From: Flavobacterium alvei
GTDB taxonomy: Bacteria > Bacteroidota > Bacteroidia > Flavobacteriales > Flavobacteriaceae
NCBI RefSeq assembly: GCF_002920895.1
Contig: NZ_PQVG01000009.1
Location: 35,635 to 99,634, forward strand
Reading direction: 5' to 3'
DNA: 64,000 bases
In this document: piece by piece, positions 18,802-26,528 of the stretch
Layout of the letters: every line of letters starts with the position of its first letter
Position numbering within the stretch: position 1 is the stretch's first letter
The notes under the pieces: model-generated
What the model was told of the DNA's origin: nothing
What the model saw: the letters and a program-made list of their open reading frames with translations, nothing else
The model's database searches: none
Program-made: the position numbers and the translations under genes

Positions 18802-20337
18802 TTATTCTTTTTTGGTTGGTTCAATCACCCAATCGTCGGTTCTAAAAGGAGAAGCAGGTAAGTTTTCTTTATTGAATAAATTGGGTTCTGGTACGGCTCT
18901 CCAAGCAAAACGAACGGCTACTGGATTTTTAACTTCTTTAGACGAAACGATAATGGTTTTACCGTCAATTTTGGCATCGGCTGGGAAAAACTTTTTGTCA
19001 TCACCTGCAATTTCAAATTCTTTTAGCACATCTCCAGTTTTCACCAGTCCAGAATCGGCATAATCAAAAAACAGTTGGATACGGTCTTTTTTGATTTTCA
19101 TTTGATTGTAAATAGGACCGGAGTAAACCAATTTATTTTCGTTATAGGTTTTAGCCCTAGCGATTAATGCCAATCGATGTCCCACAGTTTGCTTGTCTAT
19201 TGGATGAATGTTGTTGGCGTCACCCACATCGGTAGTTACGACCATTCCTGAACTGGGGATGGTTTTCAAGGACAACAATTGTGCTTCTCTAATGAATGCA
19301 TTTTGCCCTTTGTGAGGAGCGATTTGAACATAGTAAAATGGAAAATCGCCTTGATTCCATACGTTTCTCCAATTTTTGACCATTGCTGGAAATAGGCTTC
19401 GGTACAAAATGGCTGATTCGGCATTGCTCTCGCCTTGATACCAGATGGCTCCTTTGATAGTATAATTAGTTAGAGGATATAACATGGCATTATACAAAAC
19501 ATAGGAAGTTTTATTGTCCTCTTTTTTAGGTTTTTTTACTTCTGATTTAGTCAAATCGTTGTTGTTGGCGATTCGTTCTGTTTTAAAATCAGAATAGTAT
19601 TTTTCTAGTTTCTCTTGGTATGTTTTTTCGTTTTTAGCATCGTTTTCAAGAATGGATAAAAAATCTGGATTTTCTTCTAAAACATTTTGTGCAGTCCAAG
19701 CTTCGGCTTTTGTTCCTCCCCAAGAAGAAGAAATTAATCCAATGGGGATGTTTAATTTTTGGTATAGATCTCTTCCATAAAAATAGGCTACAGCCGAAAA
19801 ATTTTTGATGCTTTCTGGGGAACATTCTGCCCAAATTCCGGTAACATCATCTAATGGTTTTGGTGAAGCTTTGGTTAAAACGGTAAATAGTCTGATATTG
19901 GGAAAATTGGCGTTTTTGATTTCTTCTTCGTAATTCACAACACCTGTTTTCCAAGTTTTATCTTCTTTTCCGACTGGGAAATACATATTGGATTGCCCTG
20001 AACAAATCCAAACTTCGCCAATAAGAACGTTTTTGAGAACTATTTTATTAGAAGCTTCAAGAACAATGATGTATGGTTTTTCGCTTGCTTTAGGTGTTTC
20101 TACTGTTGTTTTCCATGTTCCATCAGGTTTTGCGGTGATTTCTAACTTTGAATTTAGCCAGCCTAATTGGATGTTAATTTTTTCGTTTGGTGCTGCCCAA
20201 CCCCATAAATTCACTTTTGAATTTTGTTGTAAAACCATGTTATTACCTACTAAAGAGGGTAATTTGATTTGAGATATTGCTACTAGATTTGTTGTTAGAA
20301 CAAGTAGAAGGACTAGAACTTTTTTGGTGCAATTCAT
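18802..20337 (-). CDS. SGNH carbohydrate esterase (sialate O-acetylesterase-like)
   Basis: 511 residues with a signal peptide (ends near VAISQ, residue 23). Nucleophile Ser116 lies in CSGQSNM, a conserved Gln-Gly-Glu-Ser follows at 301-304 (AIWYQGESNA), and the Asp/His part is in VGDANNIHPIDK (His378). These are the blocks of the sialate O-acetylesterase (SASA) family. In a pectin locus the likely role is removing acetyl groups from GalA or rhamnose of RG-I rather than from sialic acid. It is the first gene of the long minus-strand operon and has its own regulon promoter, with a predicted leader of roughly 20 nt. Confidence 0.82.
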   Translation of the reverse strand: MNCTKKVLVLLLVLTTNLVAISQIKLPSLVGNNMVLQQNSKVNLWGWAAPNEKINIQLGWLNSKLEITAKPDGTWKTTVETPKASEKPYIIVLEASNKIVLKNVLIGEVWICSGQSNMYFPVGKEDKTWKTGVVNYEEEIKNANFPNIRLFTVLTKASPKPLDDVTGIWAECSPESIKNFSAVAYFYGRDLYQKLNIPIGLISSSWGGTKAEAWTAQNVLEENPDFLSILENDAKNEKTYQEKLEKYYSDFKTERIANNNDLTKSEVKKPKKEDNKTSYVLYNAMLYPLTNYTIKGAIWYQGESNAESAILYRSLFPAMVKNWRNVWNQGDFPFYYVQIAPHKGQNAFIREAQLLSLKTIPSSGMVVTTDVGDANNIHPIDKQTVGHRLALIARAKTYNENKLVYSGPIYNQMKIKKDRIQLFFDYADSGLVKTGDVLKEFEIAGDDKKFFPADAKIDGKTIIVSSKEVKNPVAVRFAWRAVPEPNLFNKENLPASPFRTDDWVIEPTKKE

Positions 20338-20365
20338 TATTAGTTTTAATTTGATAGTAAGAGTT

Positions 20366-20410
20366 TAAAGGTAAAGGAATTTAACTGTTTAGCTATCCTG
20401 TACTTTCCTG
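20366..20410 (-). promoter_or_regulatory. PUL regulon site upstream of the esterase operon
   Basis: On the minus strand CAGGA (20410-20406) and CAGGAT (20400-20395) form a 10-nt-period direct repeat, followed by 21 nt and TACCTTTA (20373-20366) as -7 box. It directly abuts the susCD terminator's T-tract, so this promoter restarts transcription for the eleven-gene operon downstream. Confidence 0.68.
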
Positions 20411-20448
20411 CAAAAAAAAAAGTGCTATAGCAGTTTGCTATAGCACTT
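20411..20448 (-). terminator. Rho-independent terminator of the susCD operon
   Basis: A perfect 13-bp stem (AAGTGCTATAGCA and its complement) with a 3-nt loop, followed on the minus strand by a run of about ten T. It lies 29 bp after the susD stop and separates susCD transcripts from the esterase operon. Confidence 0.9.
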
Positions 20449-20476
20449 GATTGGTTTATTTTGGTTATGGTTATAA

Positions 20477-22429
20477 TTAATTGTATCCAGGGTTTTGCAT
20501 TGCTTTTTTCTCAGCAGCGGTCAATGGACGACCTTCCGTGTAAATTGCATCTAAGAAAGTTTGAGGAATAGCACGCAAACTGTGATAATCTTGAATATTT
20601 GGCGCTGCATCAGGGTTGTAAGCTTTTGCTCTTGCTACCAATGTTTTAGTTCTACTTAGGTCTTCCCAACGGTGAAACTCTCCACAAAGTTCTCTAGTTT
20701 TCTCGTTTAACACTAAACATAACATTCTGTCATAATCAGTTGAGTAACCTAGTTTTGTAATTATTGCTTGATCCTCTGCAGGTAAAGTGCTAATGCTAGA
20801 AATAGTTAAGCTAGTTGCAGTATTAACTGTAGTAGCAATATTGTTAGACTCATAATATGAGTTTTCAGCAATATAAGAACTCGGAATACCTGCATTTAAT
20901 GCAACTGTCCATGAAGCTGAACCATCAGCATAAGCAGCACGATTCTCTCCCGCTTTGTATGCACCACGTGTACGAACTTTGTTGATGTAAGGTAATGCAT
21001 CTGCATAAGTACCTACTCCTGCTTTTGCCAAACGTACCTTCGCTTCAGCTGCCATTAGATTGGTTTCTGCCGAACGTGCTAAAACCATATCACGTGTACC
21101 TTTTGTGTTATTGGTATAAGTAGCATCTTTATGTTTACTCATATTTGGAAATCTTCCTGGCGCTATTGCCATTAAGCCTACTTTGTCTGCGGCATAAGCT
21201 ACAAAAACATTTGGAATTGTTTTTCCAGTTTTTGAGTAAAGGATGTTTGGATCGTCGTTATTTACCGTTTTTGCAAAGCGGGTGTCCGAAGCGTTATTGA
21301 TGATGTACATAATTCCTAAATCACCATTTACATATTTTCCTGATTGTTTGTTGACAGCGCTCTTAGTTTGAAAACTTTTCCAAAAACGGGAATCATTTAC
21401 TTTATCAAATACTTCAAAAGTATAATATGTTGGCCCTAGACGACTAAATGGTCTTCCTCCTGACAAGCTACGTTGCATAAAAGGTAATTGATCATAAGTA
21501 GAAAGGAAATACAAGTGTTGTTGATTTCCTCCACTAGTTAAAACATTTGAGTTAAATTGTGCTGACAAGATTAATTCAGGTAGTTTTTCATTGGCACCAT
21601 CTGCACCAGTAAAATTCCATAATTCGGCAAAATTAGCTGCCAATGGATGGTTTGCTATAACTTGATCTGCTAATGTAACTACTTGTTGCAAATCAGCCGT
21701 TTTTGTGGCCGAGTTCCAACTGTCGTTGATTTCACTCGCACGAGCTAAATAAGCTTTTGCTAAGTAGTGCGCAGCAGCATCTTTAGTGATTTTTCCTGGA
21801 CCTCCAGTATTGCTTAATAAGTTATAGGCTTGAGTAAAATCAGCAATTACTTGATTTAAAACTTCTTGAGAAGTTGCTCTTTTAAATTCTAATTCTACAG
21901 TGGTACTAACATCTAATTTTAAGGGAACACCACCATATTGACTATTGAGTTTTAAATAATTATAAGCTCTCAAGAAATAACCTTCTCCTAAAGCAGTTTT
22001 TTTGATGGCTGCATTAGTGGAAACAATATCGGTTGCAGATTTAATTAACTGATTAGCATTACCAATTCCAACGTATAAATTGTCCCAATTAGTGGCAGCA
22101 GCAACAGTGTTAGAATTAGAAACAGTTACAATAGACTGTAAGCCAGAGGCGTAGGAATTCCAAAGATAATTTGATGGGTCTGTACCTGCTTTAAATTCGT
22201 CTGTTCCTGATTCTGTGGCACAAAGAGGTACTTCGGTTTGCATATTTAAGGCAAATACTTGATAATAAGTACCGATAGCCAAAGATTGAATTCCTGCTTC
22301 AGTTTTGTAAAAATCAGAACTATAGGCAGTGGTTAGTTCCTCATCAAGGAAGTTTTCGTTACAAGAGCTACCAAGAACTAATGTTGCTCCTAGTATCAAA
22401 TTGATATATAATTTTTTATAATTTTTCAT
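20477..22429 (-). CDS. susD: SusD/RagB family surface glycan-binding lipoprotein
   Basis: 650 residues. A lipoprotein signal with Cys23 (LGSSC) is followed by acidic residues (CNENFLDEE), the usual surface-export signal in Bacteroidota. It has the SusD TPR-type alpha-helical fold: AIGTYYQVFA near the N-terminus, GEGYFLRAYNYLKLNSQYGGVPL near residues 148-170, and the C-terminal block NEKTRELCGEFHRWEDLSRTKTL. It forms a lid on the SusC channel and captures the oligosaccharide. The start is 25 bp after the susC stop. Confidence 0.95.
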   Translation of the reverse strand: MKNYKKLYINLILGATLVLGSSCNENFLDEELTTAYSSDFYKTEAGIQSLAIGTYYQVFALNMQTEVPLCATESGTDEFKAGTDPSNYLWNSYASGLQSIVTVSNSNTVAAATNWDNLYVGIGNANQLIKSATDIVSTNAAIKKTALGEGYFLRAYNYLKLNSQYGGVPLKLDVSTTVELEFKRATSQEVLNQVIADFTQAYNLLSNTGGPGKITKDAAAHYLAKAYLARASEINDSWNSATKTADLQQVVTLADQVIANHPLAANFAELWNFTGADGANEKLPELILSAQFNSNVLTSGGNQQHLYFLSTYDQLPFMQRSLSGGRPFSRLGPTYYTFEVFDKVNDSRFWKSFQTKSAVNKQSGKYVNGDLGIMYIINNASDTRFAKTVNNDDPNILYSKTGKTIPNVFVAYAADKVGLMAIAPGRFPNMSKHKDATYTNNTKGTRDMVLARSAETNLMAAEAKVRLAKAGVGTYADALPYINKVRTRGAYKAGENRAAYADGSASWTVALNAGIPSSYIAENSYYESNNIATTVNTATSLTISSISTLPAEDQAIITKLGYSTDYDRMLCLVLNEKTRELCGEFHRWEDLSRTKTLVARAKAYNPDAAPNIQDYHSLRAIPQTFLDAIYTEGRPLTAAEKKAMQNPGYN

Positions 22430-22454
22430 AATGTATATTTTTTATAATTTGATT

Positions 22455-25400
22455 TTAGAATTGGACATTTAACCCCATAGTTACACCTCTGTTAGAAGCT
22501 GTTGTTTGTGTGTCCAAATCCGTCCAAGACACTTTAGAAAAAAGCATAGCTGGATTTGTAGCTTGAATGTATATTCTCAATTTCGAAAGTCCAATTTGAC
22601 TAGCCAATTCATCTGTGAAATTATAACCCAACGATACATTTCGCAATTTTAAGAAAGAACCATCACGGTATCCTAAAGTAGGATAAAATTGGTCTCCCGA
22701 ACCTGCTGAAAATATTGGTTTTTGATATTCAGAATTGGTATGATTTTCTGTATAATAGTCAATTTTTCTTTGGCTTGGTTTTGCACTTGCATTTTCACCA
22801 CCTGTGTTATAAAGATACCCAAAACGGCCATATATAAAGAAAGATAATTCAAAATTCTTGTAGTTAAAGGTGTTTGTTAAACCAGCAATGTATTTTGGAT
22901 CGGCATTACCAATAATCACACGGTCGTTGTTAGCATCAATTTTATAGTCGCCGTTTTGATCCACAGGTCTTGCATTTCCAAATGAAAATAGATTAGCGGA
23001 AAGAGCGTTGAATTTTGCCATTTCGGCTGCATCTTCTGGTTTCCATATTCCATTTGAGGCGTATCCATATACAGCACTTTTTGGTTGTCCAATAAATAAG
23101 CCATTATTGATGTCGTCGAATTTTCCATTTTGTAATGCAACAATATGATTTTGTTGCCATGAAGCACTTAGACTTGAACTCCATTCAAAATCTTTAGTTC
23201 TTACATTTACGGTGTTCAAAGTAAGTTCCACCCCGTTTCCAGCAGTTTCTCCTACATTTTCATAAGTGGTACGGAAACCAGTAATAGTAGGAATACTTCT
23301 TAGTAATAATAAATCTGTTGTATTACTAGTATAATATTCTAAAGCACCAGAAACTCTGCTGTTGAATAGTGAGAAATCGATACCATAGTTAAATTGTTCC
23401 GTTTGTTCCCAACCCAATTGTACATTACCTAGAGAAGCATTGTTTACTAAACCAGACCCGGATGGGTAAACAATTCCTGCTAATGGAGGTTGTGTGGCGT
23501 AAGCATCTACTGCTGCATTACCTGTAACACCATAACCCGCTCTTAATTTTAATAAGTTAATCCAAGAGGAGTTTTGTAAAAAACTTTCTTTATCCAAGCG
23601 CCATGCTACAGAAGCACTTGGGAAATTAGCCCATTTGTTTCCTGGTGCCAACTGCGAAGCCCCATCTCTTCTATAAGATGCTGTAAGTAAGTATTTATCA
23701 TCATAACCATAGTTTACTCTTCCCATATAAGAGAGTAATCCTTTTTCTGTTAAATTAGAAGAATAGCTTGCAAGTGTTACATTGGCAGGTGTTAAAGCGT
23801 TCCATTTGTTGGCTACATTTTTAACATCATTGGCAGACATAGCACTTCCTTCATTTTGGTATTCCGTTTGACTCGCTAATAAGGTTACACCAAAATTATG
23901 TTTACCAATTGTTTTGTTATAAAAAAGTAAATTGTCTAAAGTGTATGATAAGGTTTGTTCTTTCGCCAATGAAGCAAAACTAGTACCTTGACGAACCGCT
24001 GATTGTGCATCTAAAAACACTCCATCACGGTAAGTCGTAATATCTGGACCAAAATTAATTCGGTATTTCAAACCGTCAAGTGCTGATGACATTGCACCTA
24101 AATCAAATTGAGCATTAAGACTACCAAAAGCACGCAATGTTACACGTTGATCTTGAGACAACTTGTCTTCATCAATAACTGTTCTAATGGTTGAATCTCC
24201 TCCTGGGTTAATAATTCTATTACCATTATTATCATAAGGAACTGCGTAAGAAAGATTTTGGCGAGCAGTTGTATAAATTCCTCCAGAGGTTGAAACAGCA
24301 GTTCTTCCTACAGTAGATTGTCCGAATTCCTGTATGCCATAACTGGTATTAAGGTTTACCCCCATAGAAAACCATTTGGTAGGTGTAATATCAATATTGG
24401 CAGTTCCATTATAACGTTTGTAACTTTGACCTTTTAGTGTTCCGGTGTTGTCTAAATATCCAAATGAACCATAGGCTTTCATTTTATCAGAACCTCCACT
24501 AGCACTTACAGTATGTTGTTGAGTTATTCCGGTACGGGTTACAAATTTTGTCCAATCGGTTGTAGCTACTTTAGAGCCATCCCAAGTTCCTGAAGCCCAG
24601 CCTTTTTCAATGTTTGCCCAAGCGTATGGATCTGCTACAGCTTGAAAGATTGCTTTGTCATTTGCGATAGTTGGAGCATCTCCTCTAGGAATACCAGTGG
24701 TATTGGGTTCGTAGTACTTAGCCCAACGACGAAATTCGATGTATTCAGCAGCATTCATCATCGGAGCGTTTTCATGAATTGTTTCTGTAATAATCGATGT
24801 ATCGTAATTTAAAGTAAACTTTCCGTTTTTACCTTTTTTAGTAGATACAATAACAACACCATTAGCTCCACGAGAACCATAAATAGCAGTTGCAGATGCG
24901 TCTTTCAAAACGTCAATAGTTTCAATATCATTTGGATTGATAAAATCAATTCCACCTGAATTCAAAGGAATTCCATCTACAACATAAAGTGGAGAATTCG
25001 AAGCCGAAATAGAACGAACCCCACGAATAGTTACACTTCCTACTGTACCAGGGCGTTCGTTTGATGAGATGTCAACACCAGCTGCTTTTCCTTGCATAGC
25101 TTGCATCGCATTTTGCACAGGTCTAGAAACAATATCTTCGGCACTCATACTAACAATAGATCCTGTTAAATCTTTTTTCTTCTTAGTTCCATATCCTACA
25201 ACAACAACCTCTTGTAAGGCTGCATTTTCTGCTTCTAGCGAAACATTGTAGGTGCTGGTACTACTTACTTTGACTTCTTTGGTTTGAAATCCTAAGTAAG
25301 AAATTACTAAGGTTGCTCCTTCTGGAGCTGAAATAGCGAACTTTCCGTCAAGGTCAGTACTCACTCCTTTTTGGGTCCCTTTGATAAGGATGTTCACTCC

Positions 25401-25523
25401 CGGAATAGGAAATTTAGAGGCATCGGTTATTACCCCTGAGATTGTTTTTCCTTGAGCAAAACCAGTTGTGTAAAATAATACACAAATGATGGTACTCATC
25501 AAAATTTTGAATTTGTTTTTCAT
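22455..25523 (-). CDS. susC: SusC/RagA family TonB-dependent outer membrane transporter
   Basis: 1022 residues. Signal peptide (ends GFAQ, residue 24), a carboxypeptidase-regulatory-like N-terminal domain (27-105, ISGVITDASKFPIPGVN), a TonB-box-like LQEVVVVGYGT stretch, a plug domain to about 230 (VDGIPL, LKDASATAIYGSRGANGVV), then a 22-strand barrel ending in NVQF with terminal Phe. It imports oligosaccharides together with SusD, powered by TonB-ExbBD encoded elsewhere. The predicted promoter lies about 420 bp upstream, giving an unusually long leader. It is paired with SusD in one operon. Confidence 0.95.
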   Translation of the reverse strand: MKNKFKILMSTIICVLFYTTGFAQGKTISGVITDASKFPIPGVNILIKGTQKGVSTDLDGKFAISAPEGATLVISYLGFQTKEVKVSSTSTYNVSLEAENAALQEVVVVGYGTKKKKDLTGSIVSMSAEDIVSRPVQNAMQAMQGKAAGVDISSNERPGTVGSVTIRGVRSISASNSPLYVVDGIPLNSGGIDFINPNDIETIDVLKDASATAIYGSRGANGVVIVSTKKGKNGKFTLNYDTSIITETIHENAPMMNAAEYIEFRRWAKYYEPNTTGIPRGDAPTIANDKAIFQAVADPYAWANIEKGWASGTWDGSKVATTDWTKFVTRTGITQQHTVSASGGSDKMKAYGSFGYLDNTGTLKGQSYKRYNGTANIDITPTKWFSMGVNLNTSYGIQEFGQSTVGRTAVSTSGGIYTTARQNLSYAVPYDNNGNRIINPGGDSTIRTVIDEDKLSQDQRVTLRAFGSLNAQFDLGAMSSALDGLKYRINFGPDITTYRDGVFLDAQSAVRQGTSFASLAKEQTLSYTLDNLLFYNKTIGKHNFGVTLLASQTEYQNEGSAMSANDVKNVANKWNALTPANVTLASYSSNLTEKGLLSYMGRVNYGYDDKYLLTASYRRDGASQLAPGNKWANFPSASVAWRLDKESFLQNSSWINLLKLRAGYGVTGNAAVDAYATQPPLAGIVYPSGSGLVNNASLGNVQLGWEQTEQFNYGIDFSLFNSRVSGALEYYTSNTTDLLLLRSIPTITGFRTTYENVGETAGNGVELTLNTVNVRTKDFEWSSSLSASWQQNHIVALQNGKFDDINNGLFIGQPKSAVYGYASNGIWKPEDAAEMAKFNALSANLFSFGNARPVDQNGDYKIDANNDRVIIGNADPKYIAGLTNTFNYKNFELSFFIYGRFGYLYNTGGENASAKPSQRKIDYYTENHTNSEYQKPIFSAGSGDQFYPTLGYRDGSFLKLRNVSLGYNFTDELASQIGLSKLRIYIQATNPAMLFSKVSWTDLDTQTTASNRGVTMGLNVQF

Positions 25524-25712
25524 GAAAAAGTATTTAGGTTAGTTAATGTTCTTGTGGTTTGATTGTTTTAGTGTAACTTTAGTTTTGTGTCTTTTTTTGA
25601 TAAAAAATAGGTTAAATTTATTTCCAACTAGTAAAAAATCTATATTTTGTGTTTTTTAGTATGAATACTTCAATTTTTTATTATGACCCTTCCAGAGTGC
25701 TTGTTTTTATTA

Positions 25713-25728
25713 ACGTAATCGATTGCGT
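25713..25728. promoter_or_regulatory. LacI-type operator-like palindrome in the susC leader
   Basis: ACGTAATCGATTGCGT is a 16-bp palindrome with a single mismatched pair and a central CG, the form of LacI/PurR-family operators. It lies about 215 bp downstream of the predicted susC transcription start and 185 bp before the ATG. No LacI-family gene is in the window. Confidence 0.5.
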
Positions 25729-25941
25729 AAAAGTAATACTTTTTTTAATTTAACAAAATATTTGCAATAAAAAAACACATAATATAAAAAAACTTTTTTT
25801 TAATGTAAATTCAATATTTTATGTTTTTTTATTTTGTAAATATGATAATTAGAGTTTTTTATTTCCTGAAACACTTCTTAGCTTGGGGTGAAATGTCCAG
25901 AAAAATAAACTTTGCTTTTTTATTTCCTATTTAGAGTTGAA

Positions 25942-25986
25942 CAAACATATTTATTAGTAAAAAAGATTCTATCCTGCACTATCCTG
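25942..25986 (-). promoter_or_regulatory. PUL regulon site for susCD
   Basis: On the minus strand CAGGAT (25986-25981) and CAGGAT (25976-25971) have a 10-nt period. After 21 nt comes TATGTTTG (25949-25942), a perfect TAnnTTTG -7 box. The repeat replaces the usual -33 TTG, as for an activator-dependent promoter. Confidence 0.75.
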
Positions 25987-26348
25987 TCAGAATCGATAAT
26001 CAACGGATTAATTATCAGTAATTTAATCTTTTTTAAGGTTTTTTTATTGGAAATCCATTATTCAAGCAATTGAAAAACAGTTAGTTAATGTTGTGTTGCG
26101 AAATATTAATTAAATTAATAATAAAAAAATAATATTCATAATTTATTTAAATAATAAAAACATAAAGCATAATTTTTTTGAATAGTTGTATTCTAGGCTT
26201 TTGTAGTTGTTTGTGAGAAAAACTCAAATGAGAATTTTATATTTTAGATCTTTCATTTTGATTATGGCAACTTTTTTGATAAGAAAGTATTAACTGTTCT
26301 GAAATAAATCCAGCTAATAATTAGTTATTTAATTTTTATTTTAACAAA

Positions 26349-26391
26349 CAGGACGCAACAGGATACTATTTTTATGAACTTCTTATATTTT
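26349..26391 (+). promoter_or_regulatory. PUL regulon site for the GH106 operon
   Basis: CAGGA (26349) and CAGGAT (26359) with a 10-nt period, 19 nt, then TATATTTT (26384-26391). Spacing is identical to the PL4 promoter. The predicted leader is about 130 nt. Confidence 0.7.
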
Positions 26392-26528
26392 TACTCGATT
26401 ACAATCGTTCTAAGAAAAGTATCTAGTATTTCTATAAATGATACATTTAAGTATTAATTTAGATATTGACTGAGATGGATTAATAGAAACACTTTATTAC
26501 AACTAATCACAGAATACCATAAGACACA

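Larger units (their letters stand above)
25524..26528. other. 1-kb divergent control region between susC and GH106
   Basis: Very AT-rich, with no credible coding frame. It holds a LacI-type palindrome (25713-25728), a minus-strand regulon promoter for susC (25942-25986) and a plus-strand regulon promoter for GH106 (26349-26391). Apart from these and homopolymer A/T runs I see no gene or structured RNA. Confidence 0.8.

Noticed and set aside
18802..20337. True sialic-acid O-acetylesterase role
   Set aside because: No sialic acid genes are nearby; the pectin context favours acetyl removal from RG-I.
25713..25728. Assigning the palindrome to PurR and purine control
   Set aside because: The similarity is to the general LacI-family operator form; nothing else in the region concerns purines.
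20395..26364. CAGGA repeats as a CRISPR-like or minisatellite array
   Set aside because: Only two units per site with fixed 10-nt period and promoter-linked placement; regulatory sites explain them better.
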